NCBI RefSeq assembly: GCF_030160635.1
Contig: NZ_BSOS01000007.1
Location: forward strand, 62,001 to 126,000
Direction: 5' to 3'
DNA from: Acidocella aquatica
Lineage (GTDB): Bacteria; Pseudomonadota; Alphaproteobacteria; Acetobacterales; Acetobacteraceae
DNA length: 64,000 nt
Shown: positions 51,990 through 60,931 of the stretch, one piece after another
Numbering within the stretch: position 1 is the first letter of the stretch
Layout of the letters: each line of letters opens with the position of its first letter
Program-made: the position numbers and the translations under genes
Notes under the pieces: model-generated
Database searches by the model: none
The model's input: only the letters and a program-made list of their open reading frames with translations
Told to the model about the DNA's origin: nothing

Positions 51990-52895
51990 TTAAACCCCGG
52001 CCGCCGCCGCGACTTCCGCCGCGAAATCGGTGACTTCCTTCTCGATGCCCTCGCCAAGGTGGAAGCGCACGAAACGGGTGATCTTCGCCCCGGCCTTCTC
52101 GACGACAGCCTTCACCTTGCTCTCGCCATCATGCACCCAGACCTGCTCCAGCAGCACCACATCCTCGTAGAATTTCTTCACGCGGCCTTCGACCATCTTC
52201 TCGATGATGGCTTCGGGCTTGCCTGACGCGCGCGCCTGGTCGGAGAGCACGTTCTTCTCGCGTTCCAGCGTCGCCGGGTCCACCTCGGCAATGCTCAGCG
52301 CCTCGGGGCGAGTCGCGGCCACATGCATGCCGATCTGGCGGCCCAGAGTCTCAATCGCCTCATCCGCCTTGCCCGACAGCCCGACGATCACGCCGATCTT
52401 GCCCAGGCCCGGCTTCAGCGCGCCATGAATATAGGCCGCCGCAACGCCACCCGGCACTTCGATGACGGCAACGCGCCGCACGGTCATGTTCTCGCCGATG
52501 GTGGCGACCAGATGCACGATCTCCTCGGCAACGCTGCGCCCGGTGCCGGGATAAGCGGCGGCCTTCAGGGCCTCCACATCCTCACCGGTCTCCAGCGCCA
52601 GCTTCGCCACGGTCTCGACGAATGCCTGGAAGGCCTCGTTGCGCGCCACGAAATCGGTCTCGGCGTTGATCTCGACCATCGCCACCTTGCCGGGGGCCAT
52701 GGCAACACCAACCAGGCCCTCAGATGCCACGCGGCCGGATTTTTTGGCGGCGGCGGAAAGCCCCTTCTTGCGCAGCCAGTCGATCGCGCCCTGAATGTCG
52801 CCATCGCTCTCCACCAGCGCCTTCTTGCAATCCATCATGCCGGCGCCGGTTGTCTCGCGCAGGTCTTTCACCAGCGCCGCGGTAATTTCAGCCAT
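51990..52895 (-). CDS. tsf: Translation elongation factor Ts
   Basis: Exchanges nucleotide on EF-Tu. The 301-residue product starts [27 protein letters not shown] (UBA-like N-domain), continues with [25 protein letters not shown] containing the TDFVAR exchange motif, and has the normal alphaproteobacterial length. It lies downstream of rpsB across a structured 110-bp gap. Confidence 0.98.
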   Translation of the reverse strand: MAEITAALVKDLRETTGAGMMDCKKALVESDGDIQGAIDWLRKKGLSAAAKKSGRVASEGLVGVAMAPGKVAMVEINAETDFVARNEAFQAFVETVAKLALETGEDVEALKAAAYPGTGRSVAEEIVHLVATIGENMTVRRVAVIEVPGGVAAAYIHGALKPGLGKIGVIVGLSGKADEAIETLGRQIGMHVAATRPEALSIAEVDPATLEREKNVLSDQARASGKPEAIIEKMVEGRVKKFYEDVVLLEQVWVHDGESKVKAVVEKAGAKITRFVRFHLGEGIEKEVTDFAAEVAAAAGV

Positions 52896-52918
52896 GTTTT
52901 TGCTCCTTAGATCAATAT

Positions 52919-53008
52919 GCGATTAGCTTGAACCAGAAGGTTCGCGCTAATCGTATGAAATTGATCGCTAAAATATAAATTTAACATTCATCTAAAAGAT
53001 GAATGTTA
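52919..53008 (-). promoter_or_regulatory. AT-rich rpsB-tsf spacer with two inverted repeats
   Basis: The first repeat is a perfect 12-bp inverted repeat TAACATTCATCT/AGATGAATGTTA (52982-52993, 52997-53008, 3-nt loop) that begins in the rpsB stop codon. The second pairs CGATTAGC with GCTAATCG around an inner GAACC/GGTTC stem (about 52920-52954). Neither has a strict T-run on the minus strand (AATTTATATTTTAG follows the first). They may act as a partial terminator or RNA-processing site setting the S2 to EF-Ts ratio. Confidence 0.6.
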
Positions 53009-53782
53009 GGCTTGAACGGAAGACTCAATGGGTTCCGGCAGCGCTTCCAGGATCGGCTCGGCGGCGGCGCCAAGATCAACCCCCGAAGACCCCAGCTCGG
53101 CGCTGATGCCATCCAGCACCGCGCCGGAGATCAGGTCGCAATACAAAGTAATGGCGCGGATCGCGTCATCATTGCCCGGAACCGGGAAGGTAACGCCCGT
53201 CGGGTCAGAGTTGGAATCAAGGATCGCGATGACCGGAATGCCGAGCTTGTTGGCTTCCTCAACCGCGAGCTTCTCCTTGTTGGTGTCGATGATGAACAGG
53301 ATGTCCGGCAGGCCGCCCATGTCCTTGATGCCGCCCAGCGCGCGTTCCAGCTTCTCGCGGTCGCGCGTCAGGTTCAGAATTTCCTTCTTGGTCAGGCCCT
53401 GGACTTCGCCAGCCAGCATCTCGTCCATCTGGCGCAGGCGCTTGATGGAGCCGGTGATGGTCTTCCAGTTGGTCAGCATGCCGCCGAGCCAGCGATGGTT
53501 CACATAATACTGGCCGCAACGCTGCGCGGATTCAGCCACATAATCAGCCGCGGCGCGCTTGGTGCCGACGAAGAGCACGCGGCCACCGGCGGCGGTCACG
53601 TCGCGCACCTGCTTCAGGGCGCGCTCAAGCAACGGCACGGTCTGCTGCAGGTCGATGATGTGCACCTGGTTGCGCACGCCAAACAGGTAGGGCGCCATGC
53701 GCGGGTTCCAACGGCGGGTATGATGCCCGAAATGGACGCCCGATTCGAGCAGATGACGCAGGGAAACTTCAGGTAATGCCAT
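53006..53782 (-). CDS. rpsB: 30S ribosomal protein S2
   Basis: Small-subunit ribosomal protein. The 258-residue product starts [29 protein letters not shown], with [16 protein letters not shown] and [14 protein letters not shown], all S2 hallmarks. It heads the rpsB-tsf unit and is preceded by a structured leader. Confidence 0.98.
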   Translation of the reverse strand: MALPEVSLRHLLESGVHFGHHTRRWNPRMAPYLFGVRNQVHIIDLQQTVPLLERALKQVRDVTAAGGRVLFVGTKRAAADYVAESAQRCGQYYVNHRWLGGMLTNWKTITGSIKRLRQMDEMLAGEVQGLTKKEILNLTRDREKLERALGGIKDMGGLPDILFIIDTNKEKLAVEEANKLGIPVIAILDSNSDPTGVTFPVPGNDDAIRAITLYCDLISGAVLDGISAELGSSGVDLGAAAEPILEALPEPIESSVQA

Positions 53783-53900
53783 GGCAAAACTTCTCCAAAA
53801 ATCCGGTTAAAACCTCCGCAGGGCTGAGCCTCTCAGCACCGGACCTAAGGGAAAACCCCAGGATAAGCGCCCTGCGTGTGAATTATCGGCACCATGCCGA
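53783..53900 (-). promoter_or_regulatory. Structured leader upstream of rpsB, candidate S2 autoregulatory region
   Basis: Two mutually exclusive pairings are visible: a long-range stem of 53817-53824 with 53869-53876 (CGCAGGGC/GCCCTGCG) and a local hairpin 53823-53828 with 53832-53837 (GCTGAG/CTCAGC). A possible promoter on the minus strand (TTGCAA, 17-nt spacer, GATACG) lies just upstream. rpsB leaders are S2-regulated in other proteobacteria; application here is inferred. Confidence 0.45.
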
Positions 53901-53947
53901 CGCGCGGCGTATCGCAAATCACCCGCCAAATTGCAAGCCACGCGCGC

Positions 53948-53985
53948 AAAAAAGGGCTGAACCGCGCGGTCCAGCCCCTTCTTTT
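53948..53985 (-). terminator. Terminator of ompW (possibly bidirectional)
   Basis: Stem GGGCTG plus ACC with GGT plus CAGCCC (53954-53963, 53968-53977) around GCGC. On the minus strand TTTTTT follows; on the plus side CTTCTTTT follows. It ends the ompW transcript before rpsB. Confidence 0.85.
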
Positions 53986-54008
53986 GGCTTAAGCCTGGGC
54001 GCGCGGGC

Positions 54009-54677
54009 TTAAAACAGATAGCCCACGCCAGCGCCGACAACAGTGGGGTCGAGCTCGGTATGCGCGCCGATCAGCCCGTTATCCACATGCGTGCCGGTGA
54101 CGATGAAAATCTGCTTCACGTCGACATTGGCGAACCAGTTGCCGGCAATCGGCACGTCAAACCCGGCATCCAGCGCCGGGCCAATGCCCGTCGACAACCC
54201 GCCGAACTTGGTGATGCCCGCCGCCGCATGCTGGTTATAAAAGAACGCCACGGTCAGGCCGACACCCGCATACGGGCGGATGCCATCAATCTCCGGCAGG
54301 TGATATTGCAGCGTCACGGTCGGCGGCAGAACCCAGGCGCTGCCGACCTTGGCGTCCAGCGGGCCGGTCACCTTCACATTATGCCGGCTGGTCGCCGCGA
54401 TCACCTGCACCGACCACTCCGGCGTGAAGAAATACGAGCCATCGAGCTCGGGCGAGATGCCGGAGGAAACGCTCACATGCTCATTGGGCACAACAGTGTT
54501 GCCCACCCTGACAGCACTGTTCAAATCCTCGGGGATCACCCCGATTAAACTGACATGCACCATTATGTCGCCAGCCTGATAGCCGGTCGGCTGGCTGAAA
54601 TAGCCCTGCGCCGCGGCAGGCGTGACCATGGCCGCAGCCAAAAGGCCCGCAAGGCCCAGGCGGAATGAAGTTGTCAT
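54009..54677 (-). CDS. ompW: Outer-membrane protein OmpW family
   Basis: 222 residues from the ATG at 54677 (GGGAGA upstream), with a Sec signal MTTSFRLGLAGLLAAAMVTPAAAQ and an eight-strand barrel typical of OmpW: PELDGSYFFTPEWSVQVIAATSRHNV, LPPTVTLQYHLPEIDGIRPYAGVGL, FANVDVKQIFI, and terminal GYLF. OmpW barrels are small hydrophobic-solute channels. A perfect FNR site upstream agrees with the known oxygen control of ompW in enterobacteria. Confidence 0.9.
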   Translation of the reverse strand: MTTSFRLGLAGLLAAAMVTPAAAQGYFSQPTGYQAGDIMVHVSLIGVIPEDLNSAVRVGNTVVPNEHVSVSSGISPELDGSYFFTPEWSVQVIAATSRHNVKVTGPLDAKVGSAWVLPPTVTLQYHLPEIDGIRPYAGVGLTVAFFYNQHAAAGITKFGGLSTGIGPALDAGFDVPIAGNWFANVDVKQIFIVTGTHVDNGLIGAHTELDPTVVGAGVGYLF

Positions 54678-54738
54678 AGCATAGTCTCCCAGTTTTATTG
54701 ACGATAAGCCTGGGTACGACGCCTCACTTTTCTGAAAT

Positions 54739-54752
54739 TTGATATTAATCAA
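54739..54752 (-). promoter_or_regulatory. Perfect FNR-type site upstream of ompW
   Basis: TTGATATTAATCAA is a perfect palindrome and matches TTGAT-N4-ATCAA at all 10 fixed positions. It is centred about 68 nt before the ompW ATG, leaving room for a transcript start 25-30 nt ahead of the gene. Confidence 0.75.
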
Positions 54753-54796
54753 ATGAGTCAGGCGTCCATCGCATATCCGTCCTGCGCAACGCGCAC

Positions 54797-54826
54797 AAAA
54801 AAGGGGGCGATTGCGCGCCCCCTTTT
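54797..54826 (-). terminator. Bidirectional terminator after tolB
   Basis: Seven-bp GC arms GGGGGCG/CGCCCCC (54803-54809, 54816-54822), flanked by six A on one side and four T on the other. It lies 24 nt after the tolB stop, so the tol operon appears to end with tolB. Confidence 0.9.
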
Positions 54827-54850
54827 AAAAAATTCTTAAAAAATAACCAG

Positions 54851-56251
54851 TTACGCCAGCAGCGGCCCCCAGGCCGGGTCTGATGCATAAGAAGGCGTCG
54901 GCACCAACCTCTCGTTGAAACCATCGATGCCGATGGTCACCAGGCGCGAGTCATGCCCGTCAGCGGTCGGGGTCGAACGGGAGAACATGACGACGCGGCC
55001 GTTCGGGCAGAAGGTGGAAGCCTCCACCAGGAAGCCCTGGGAGAGAATGCGCTCGCCCGAACCATCCGGCGCCATCACGCCGATGGTGAACCCGCCGACA
55101 TCGCTGCCCCAGAACGTATAGCTGATAAGGTCGCCACGCGGCGACCACGCGGGCTCGGCATACCGGCCCGCGCCAAAGCTGATCCGCTTAACGCCCGAGC
55201 CATCGGCATTCATCACGAAAAGCTGCTGATTACCATCGCGGTCGGAGTTGAAGACAATCTGCGAACCATCCGGCGAGTAACAGGGGGTGACGTTGATCGA
55301 GGAGGAATCGGTCAACTCAACCATGCCGCCCCCGCTCAGGTCCACCTTCACAATCGCGGCCCCGCCATTGCGCGAGACCGACATCAGCAGCGAATTGCCG
55401 TCCGGCGAGAAACGCGGGCCGATGGTCAGGTCGCCATAGGAGCCGATCATCCGCTGCGAGCCTGTCTGCAGGTCGAACAGATAGACGCGCGGGGTGTTGC
55501 TCTGGAAGCTCACGAAGGCAAGCTGCTGGCGCGTCGGGTTATATTGCGGCGAAAGCGCCATAGAGGAGCCGTCAGTCAGGAACTGGTTGTTGGCGCCGTC
55601 GTAATCCATCACCGCCAGGCGGCGTATCCGGCTGGTCACCGGCCCGGCCTCGGAGATATAGGCCACCCGCGAGTCAAAATAGCCCTTCTCGCCGATCATC
55701 TGCTGATACACCACATCGCCGATGATATGCGCGATCCGGCGCCAGTTATCGACGGTGGTGGTATAAGCGGTGCCCTGCACCTGGCTCTGCTGCGCCACGT
55801 TCCAGAGCCGGAACTCCACGCGCAACTGCCCGCCGCCCTGGTCCGCCACATCGCCGGTCACCAGCGCCTGGGCCCCCAGAATATTCCAGTTCTGCCACAC
55901 CGGCGTGCCGTTGGCGACCGAATTGGGCACGAAGCTGGCTGGGTCGATGGCGCGAAAGAGGCCCGAATGGCCCAGATCGTCACTCAGCACGCTGGTGATC
56001 TGCCCGCCATACTGGGAAGCATTTCCCGATGGATCGGTGAAAGGCGCAATCGCGATGGGAATGGGCGCACTCTGCGCGCCGGACACCGTGATGGCCGGCC
56101 CGTTGTTGGCGTTGGCGCCGGCCGGGGCCGGGGCCGTATCAGTGCCGCCGCCCAGAACGCTCTGCGCGAAGGCGCCCGGCGCGATCGCCGAGGCCGCGCC
56201 TGCACCAAGAACACCACGGCGGGAGAGTAGCGGAATTTTAAAACGCGTCAT
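54851..56251 (-). CDS. tolB: Tol-Pal system periplasmic protein TolB
   Basis: TolB binds Pal and links TolA to the outer membrane during envelope constriction. The 466-residue product has an export signal with a twin-Arg-like RRGVLGAG, an N-terminal domain (PIAIAPFTDPSGNA, LFRAIDPASF), and a six-bladed propeller seen in repeats such as PRFSPDGNSLLMSVSRNG and PCYSPDGSQIVFNSDRDGNQQLFVMNADG. It is the last gene of ybgC-tolQRAB; pal does not follow. Confidence 0.95.
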   Translation of the reverse strand: MTRFKIPLLSRRGVLGAGAASAIAPGAFAQSVLGGGTDTAPAPAGANANNGPAITVSGAQSAPIPIAIAPFTDPSGNASQYGGQITSVLSDDLGHSGLFRAIDPASFVPNSVANGTPVWQNWNILGAQALVTGDVADQGGGQLRVEFRLWNVAQQSQVQGTAYTTTVDNWRRIAHIIGDVVYQQMIGEKGYFDSRVAYISEAGPVTSRIRRLAVMDYDGANNQFLTDGSSMALSPQYNPTRQQLAFVSFQSNTPRVYLFDLQTGSQRMIGSYGDLTIGPRFSPDGNSLLMSVSRNGGAAIVKVDLSGGGMVELTDSSSINVTPCYSPDGSQIVFNSDRDGNQQLFVMNADGSGVKRISFGAGRYAEPAWSPRGDLISYTFWGSDVGGFTIGVMAPDGSGERILSQGFLVEASTFCPNGRVVMFSRSTPTADGHDSRLVTIGIDGFNERLVPTPSYASDPAWGPLLA

Positions 56252-56260
56252 GGAGACCCC

Positions 56261-57214
56261 TTACGGCGTAAAATTGAACAGGAATGTCTGATTTTTGCCC
56301 AGCATATAGGAGGGCAGCGGCAGCGTCGCGCATTGCACGTTCATCACCGCGTTAATGGCATCGTTGGCAAAAGCGGCAAAAATAGGGTCGCCGAGCTTGT
56401 TCTGGTCCTGCGGCGCCACCACGGCCATGCGCACCGTGCCGGTGGGGTCGGTCGTCACCATCAGATTAACGCTGAAGGTCGCAAGCCCCGGCGCCCCGGC
56501 GTCAACATTCCAGCAGGGCCGCACGTGGCTGCCGATCGCGGAGCGGTCCGCCCCGGTCAGCCCCGAGTTGGCCGTGCTCTGCGTGCTGCCCCCGCCATTG
56601 GGCGCGCCGCCCTGGTCAGGATTATACTGCGCCGTCGGCGCCTTCGTCTGCGGCTGCAACGCCTGCAATTTCAACAGCGTGTTGAGCACGCTCTTGCTTA
56701 AAGGCGCCGGATTCTTGGTGATGTTCTGCTGGTGCGTCGGACTCTGCGACGGCGCCGGCGGCTGCGGCACCGGCGGCAGCGGCAGCTTGGGCTGCACGAC
56801 TGTGCTCGTCGTCGGCTTGGGCGGCTGCGGCGGCGGCGGCGGCATCGGGGTTGCGTTGGGGCTCAGCGTTGGCGGCGGCGGTGGCGGCGCGGGCGCGGGC
56901 GGCTTGGCCGCCGGTTTCTGGTTGGGCGAGGGTGGCGGTGGCGGCGGCGGCGGCGGCGGCGCCTCGATCGGCTGCGGCTTGGGCTGCTTCACGGCCAGCG
57001 CCGATTTGTCCACCACCGGCGTGTTCGCCGGTGCCGCGACCTTGCCGGCCTGCATCGCCTCCTGCGGCGCGGAAGGGCCGATCAGGTCAACGCTCACGCT
57101 ATCATCGGCCGATGAATTAAGTTTCATCGGCGGCAGCGAAAGGATCGCCGCCAGCACAATGGCCAGATGAATGCCAAATGAGATCAGCGCGCTGCGGCGC
57201 ATATCCCGTTCCAA
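56261..57214 (-). CDS. tolA: TolA with a proline-rich periplasmic linker
   Basis: 317 residues: one N-terminal membrane helix (about 9-28), then a Pro-rich region at about residues 78-157 with runs of up to ten Pro, and a C-terminal TonB/TolA-like domain (SAIGSHVRPCWNVDAGAPGLATFSVNLMV). Enterobacterial TolA has a long Lys/Ala helical middle domain; here a polyproline linker takes its place. The TTG start at 57214 is supported by AGGGG 8 nt upstream and by an identical start region at tolQ. Confidence 0.85.
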   Translation of the reverse strand: MERDMRRSALISFGIHLAIVLAAILSLPPMKLNSSADDSVSVDLIGPSAPQEAMQAGKVAAPANTPVVDKSALAVKQPKPQPIEAPPPPPPPPPPSPNQKPAAKPPAPAPPPPPPTLSPNATPMPPPPPQPPKPTTSTVVQPKLPLPPVPQPPAPSQSPTHQQNITKNPAPLSKSVLNTLLKLQALQPQTKAPTAQYNPDQGGAPNGGGSTQSTANSGLTGADRSAIGSHVRPCWNVDAGAPGLATFSVNLMVTTDPTGTVRMAVVAPQDQNKLGDPIFAAFANDAINAVMNVQCATLPLPSYMLGKNQTFLFNFTP

Positions 57215-57227
57215 AATACTATCCCCT
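57211..57227 (-). promoter_or_regulatory. Translation start region of tolA, identical to that of tolQ
   Basis: CCAAAATACTATCCCCT on the plus strand (minus strand AGGGGATAGTATTTTGG) occurs here and again at 58387-58403. In both places it provides an AGGGG ribosome site, an 8-nt spacer and a TTG start. This decides the tolA start at 57214. Confidence 0.8.
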
Positions 57228-57238
57228 CTCCGCTCGGG

Positions 57239-57673
57239 TTACTGGCCCGCCCCAGGTGGCTGGGCAAGCAGCGCCACTTTGGTGAAACCGCCCTGGGTGA
57301 TGGTCGCCATCACCTGCAACATGTCGCCATAGCTCACATCCTTGTCGCCGCGCACGAACACCCGCTCATCAGGGTTATTCTGCGAAATCTGCTGCAAGGT
57401 CGCCACCAGCCCGGTCAGCTGCACCTGTGAATTCTGCAGAAAAATCTGCCCCTGCGCATTCACCGTGATGGTGATCGGCTTGGAATCATTGCTCGCCGCC
57501 TTGGCGCTGGCCTGGGGCAGGTTCACGTTAACCGACGAGGTGATCATCGGCGCCGTGATCATGAACACGATCAGCAGCACCAGCATCACGTCCACCAGCG
57601 GGGTGACGTTGATCTCCGCCATCGCCTTGTAGCGCCTGCGGCCATTGCCGCCGCCGATCATGCCCCCGGCCAT
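57239..57673 (-). CDS. tolR: TolR (ExbD family)
   Basis: Inner-membrane proton-channel partner of TolQ. The 144-residue product has one membrane helix with the key Asp in INVTPLVDVMLVLLIVFMITAP and a periplasmic domain (TITVNAQGQIFLQN, VFVRGDKDVSYGDMLQVM). A Gly/Arg-rich stretch precedes the helix. It abuts the tolQ stop. Confidence 0.95.
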   Translation of the reverse strand: MAGGMIGGGNGRRRYKAMAEINVTPLVDVMLVLLIVFMITAPMITSSVNVNLPQASAKAASNDSKPITITVNAQGQIFLQNSQVQLTGLVATLQQISQNNPDERVFVRGDKDVSYGDMLQVMATITQGGFTKVALLAQPPGAGQ

Positions 57674-58390
57674 TTATTTACGCTCCTCGGCCTGGCGCGA
57701 GAGAATGGCGGAAAACTCCGAGCCAAACCCCTCCAGCCGCGCGGCGAAGCGCGAAAGATCGTTGCTGATCTTGTTATAAGCCAGCACCGAGGGAATCGCC
57801 GCGACAAGGCCCATGGCGGTGGCGAACAGCGCCTCGGCAATGCCCGGCGCCACCACCGCAAGGTCGGTATTATGCATGGCGGCAATGGCCGAGAACGAGT
57901 GCATGATGCCCCAGACCGTGCCGAACAGGCCCACGAACGGCGCGGTCGCGCCCACCGAGGCGAGGAAGATCATCCAGCGCTCCAGCCGGTCCATCTCGCG
58001 CATGATGGTCACGTTCATCGCCCGGTCGATCCGCTCCTTCACCGCGGTGTTCACCACATCCAGCCCGGCGATGCGCACGCTGCGCTTCCACTCGCTCATC
58101 GCAGCGCCGAACACGGCGGCGATCGGGTGAGCCGGGTCGGCGCCCTCACTGGTGTACAGATCATCCAGGCTGCCGCCGGACCAGAACGAATCCTCAAACG
58201 CATTCGCCTCGCGGTTGACCCGGCGCATGGTGATGGTTTTCTCGATGATGATCGCCCAGACCCAGACGCTGGCCAGCAGCAAAATCAGCATCACCAGCTG
58301 CACGACGATATCGGCCTGCGTGAACAACCCCCATAGCGACAGATTCGATGCAGGCGCGGCCAATGCCGCCGTGTTCACCGTTTGATCCAA
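57674..58390 (-). CDS. tolQ: TolQ (ExbB/MotA family)
   Basis: Proton-channel component energising TolA. The 238-residue product has three membrane helices; helices 2 and 3 carry FLASVGATAPFVGLFGTVWGIMHSF and AEALFATAMGLVAAIPSVLAYN, the ExbB/TolQ signature. Translation begins at TTG 58390 (MDQTVNTAAL), with AGGGG 8 nt upstream in a region copied exactly at tolA. Confidence 0.95.
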   Translation of the reverse strand: MDQTVNTAALAAPASNLSLWGLFTQADIVVQLVMLILLLASVWVWAIIIEKTITMRRVNREANAFEDSFWSGGSLDDLYTSEGADPAHPIAAVFGAAMSEWKRSVRIAGLDVVNTAVKERIDRAMNVTIMREMDRLERWMIFLASVGATAPFVGLFGTVWGIMHSFSAIAAMHNTDLAVVAPGIAEALFATAMGLVAAIPSVLAYNKISNDLSRFAARLEGFGSEFSAILSRQAEERK

Positions 58391-58403
58391 AATACTATCC
58401 CCT
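58387..58403 (-). promoter_or_regulatory. Translation start region of tolQ, identical to that of tolA
   Basis: Second copy of the 17-bp sequence described at 57211. It overlaps the ybgC stop at 58403 and supports the TTG start of tolQ. Confidence 0.8.
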
Positions 58404-58798
58404 TATGCCCTTAATTTTCTCGCCCAATCCGCCGGTATCCGCGCGGCTCTGCCGTCGGACACGCGAATGCAACCCAGGCCCAGCTCCAGCACGGCCAGCG
58501 AGTCGCTGTCTCGCCAGAAATGTTGAAGTAGTGTTACCGATGCGCCGCTGACCTCGTGAAACACGGTTTCGACCCTGATCACATCCTCCAGCCTCGCCGG
58601 GCGCTGATAATGCAAATTGACGCGCCGCACCACAAACATAACGCCATGCTCGGCCACCATTTGCGCATGCGGGGTGCCACGCTCGCGCAGAGCCTCGGTC
58701 CGCGCCCGCTCGGCGAAGGCCAGATAATTGGCGTGATACACAATGCCGCCCGCATCCGTGTCCTGGTAATACACGCGCAGCTCGTAGGAATGCTTCAA
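58403..58798 (-). CDS. ybgC: Tol-Pal-associated acyl-CoA thioesterase YbgC
   Basis: The 131-residue hotdog protein has [29 protein letters not shown] (catalytic Asp in QDTDAGG), the signature of YbgC, an inner-membrane-associated acyl-CoA thioesterase encoded at the head of tol operons. It overlaps ruvB by 4 nt and leads into tolQ. Confidence 0.96.
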   Translation of the reverse strand: MKHSYELRVYYQDTDAGGIVYHANYLAFAERARTEALRERGTPHAQMVAEHGVMFVVRRVNLHYQRPARLEDVIRVETVFHEVSGASVTLLQHFWRDSDSLAVLELGLGCIRVSDGRAARIPADWARKLRA

Positions 58799-59838
58799 AT
58801 CTCGTCACCACCCAATAAGTCAGGCTGATCGGGGCGATTCTGTGGCGGCTTCAGGCCCAGGTGCCGCCACCCGGCCTCGCCCAGCATCCGCCCCCGGCTG
58901 GTGCGCAGCAAAAACCCCTCCTGGATGAGATAAGGCTCCACCACATCCTCCAGCGTGTCGCGCGCCTCCGCCAGCGCGGCGGCCAGCGTCTCCACCCCCA
59001 CCGGCCCGCCGCTGTGATGCTCCGCCAGGCGCCGCAAATAGCGGATATCCATGGCATCCAGCCCCACATGGTCCACATCCAGCCGGCTCAACGCCGCATC
59101 GGCCACCTCGCGGTCGATAATTTTCGCCCCCGCGACCAGCGCGAAATCGCGTATCCGCCGCGTCAGCCGCCCTGCCACACGCGGCGTCCCGCGCGCGCGC
59201 CGGGCAATCTCGCCCGCCCCCTCGCGCGTCAAATTCATCTCCAGCTTGTCCGCCAGCCGGGCGATGATTCGCGTCAGCTCCTCGGCGGTGTAGAAGATCA
59301 GCCGCAGCGGAATACCAAAACGGTCCCGCAAGGGGGTCGCCAGCAGGCCCGAGCGCGTGGTGGCGCCGACCAGGGTGAAGGGCGGCAAATCAATGCGCAC
59401 CGTGCGCGCCCCCGGCCCCTCGCCGATGATCAGATCGAGCTGGAAATCCTCCATCGCCGGATAGAGTATCTCCTCGATCGCCGGTTGCAGCCGGTGAATC
59501 TCATCGATGAACAACACGTCGCGCGGTTGCAGATTGGTCAAAATCGCAGCCAGATCGCCAGCCTTCTGGATGACCGGGCCGGAGGTCGCGCGGAAGCCCA
59601 CCCCCAGCTCGCGCGAGACGATCTGGGCCAGCGTTGTTTTGCCCAATCCGGGCGGGCCGTGCAGCAATACATGATCAAGCGCCTCACCGCGGGATTTCGC
59701 GGCGGCGATAAATACCTTTAAATTCTCGCGGCTGGCTTTCTGCCCGGTGAAATCTTCGAGAGATTGCGGCCGCAGCGCGGTCTCGCCCGCATCATCGGCC
59801 AGACGCTCGCCCGAGGTGATCCGCTCGTCATCGCTCAT
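58795..59838 (-). CDS. ruvB: Holliday-junction helicase RuvB
   Basis: AAA+ motor for branch migration. The 347-residue product has Walker [13 protein letters not shown], Walker [11 protein letters not shown], sensor 1 [11 protein letters not shown] and the C-terminal winged helix [16 protein letters not shown]. It overlaps ruvA and ybgC by 4 nt each. Confidence 0.98.
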   Translation of the reverse strand: MSDDERITSGERLADDAGETALRPQSLEDFTGQKASRENLKVFIAAAKSRGEALDHVLLHGPPGLGKTTLAQIVSRELGVGFRATSGPVIQKAGDLAAILTNLQPRDVLFIDEIHRLQPAIEEILYPAMEDFQLDLIIGEGPGARTVRIDLPPFTLVGATTRSGLLATPLRDRFGIPLRLIFYTAEELTRIIARLADKLEMNLTREGAGEIARRARGTPRVAGRLTRRIRDFALVAGAKIIDREVADAALSRLDVDHVGLDAMDIRYLRRLAEHHSGGPVGVETLAAALAEARDTLEDVVEPYLIQEGFLLRTSRGRMLGEAGWRHLGLKPPQNRPDQPDLLGGDEI

Positions 59839-60437
59839 TTCGCCAGCGCCTTCAGCCCGGCGCGGATCAACACATCCAACGCCGCCCCCTCGCCATGTTC
59901 ATCAGCCGCCCGCGCCAGCGCCGCCTCCGCCTCCGCGCGCCGGTAGCCCAGGTTGGTGAGCGCCGAGAGCGCGTCCGCCACATTGCCTCTCATGACTGTT
60001 AGGTTTGCCGCGAGAACCACGCCGCCGCCGCCCGGCATCCCCCCCGCCTTCTCACGCAATTCCGTGCAAATGCGTATCGCCAGCTTCGGCCCCACGCCCG
60101 GCGTGCGTGTCAGCGCCGCCTTATCGCCAGTGGCGATCGCCGCGATCAACTGGTCCGGCGAGAGCGCCGAGAGCAGCGCCAGCGCCACCTTCGCCCCCAC
60201 GCCCTGCACCGTGGTCAGCAGCCGGAACCATTCGCGCTCAGCCGAAGTGCCAAACCCATACAACGCGATCGCATCCTCGCGCACCTGTGTCTCTATCAAG
60301 AGCGTCGCCACCCCCGCGGCCGGCAGCGCCCCCAGCGTCCGCGACGAGCAAAACACCAGATACCCCACGCCCCCCACATCCATGATGCAGCGCCCGTCCT
60401 CAATCCCCTCCACAATGCCGCGCAGCCGGGCGATCAT
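59835..60437 (-). CDS. ruvA: Holliday-junction-binding protein RuvA
   Basis: Tetrameric protein that loads RuvB on four-way junctions. The 200-residue product starts [13 protein letters not shown] and contains the helix-hairpin-helix segments [18 protein letters not shown] and [17 protein letters not shown], plus a C-terminal RuvB-binding domain ([20 protein letters not shown]). The ATG at 60437 overlaps the ruvC stop; the upstream start at 60452 was rejected. Confidence 0.97.
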   Translation of the reverse strand: MIARLRGIVEGIEDGRCIMDVGGVGYLVFCSSRTLGALPAAGVATLLIETQVREDAIALYGFGTSAEREWFRLLTTVQGVGAKVALALLSALSPDQLIAAIATGDKAALTRTPGVGPKLAIRICTELREKAGGMPGGGGVVLAANLTVMRGNVADALSALTNLGYRRAEAEAALARAADEHGEGAALDVLIRAGLKALAK

Positions 60438-60931
60438 GCCGGCACACTCCACGCCGCCTGGCTGGCCCGCCGGTGCGCATGGCAGATCGCCACCGCCAGC
60501 GCATCCGCCGCATCAGCGCGCTTGCTCACCGCACCGGGCAACAGGCGGCGCACCATCAGCCCCACCTGCACCTTATCGGCATTGCCCGTGCCCACCACCG
60601 AGAGCTTCACCGTCTTCGCGCCATACTCAAACACCGGAATCCCCACCCTTGCAGGTGCGAGCAGCGCCACCCCGCGCGCATACCCCAGCTTCAGCGTGGC
60701 GGTGGCGTTCCGGTTCACATAAGTCTCTTCCACCGCCGCCTCATCGGGCTGATAAACCGCCAAAATCCGCGCCAGCTCGTCATCCAGAGCTTTCAGCCGC
60801 AGCGGCACATCCGCGATATCCGCCGTGGAGATCACCCCATCGGCGACATGGCGCAACCTGTTCCCCTCGGACTCCAAAATCCCCCAGCCCGTAAACCTCA
60901 GGCCCGGATCGATGCCGAGGATACGGGTCAA
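60434..60931 (-). CDS. ruvC: Holliday-junction resolvase RuvC
   Basis: Endonuclease that resolves four-way junctions. The 165-residue product has the acidic residues in [13 protein letters not shown] (Asp8), [21 protein letters not shown] and [12 protein letters not shown]. It overlaps yebC and ruvA by 4 nt. Confidence 0.97.
   Translation of the reverse strand: MTRILGIDPGLRFTGWGILESEGNRLRHVADGVISTADIADVPLRLKALDDELARILAVYQPDEAAVEETYVNRNATATLKLGYARGVALLAPARVGIPVFEYGAKTVKLSVVGTGNADKVQVGLMVRRLLPGAVSKRADAADALAVAICHAHRRASQAAWSVPA

Noticed and set aside
56355-57170. Gly-rich rightward open frame opposite tolA
   Set aside because: It is the complement of the TolA proline linker (Pro codons read as Gly on the other strand), not a separate glycine-rich protein.
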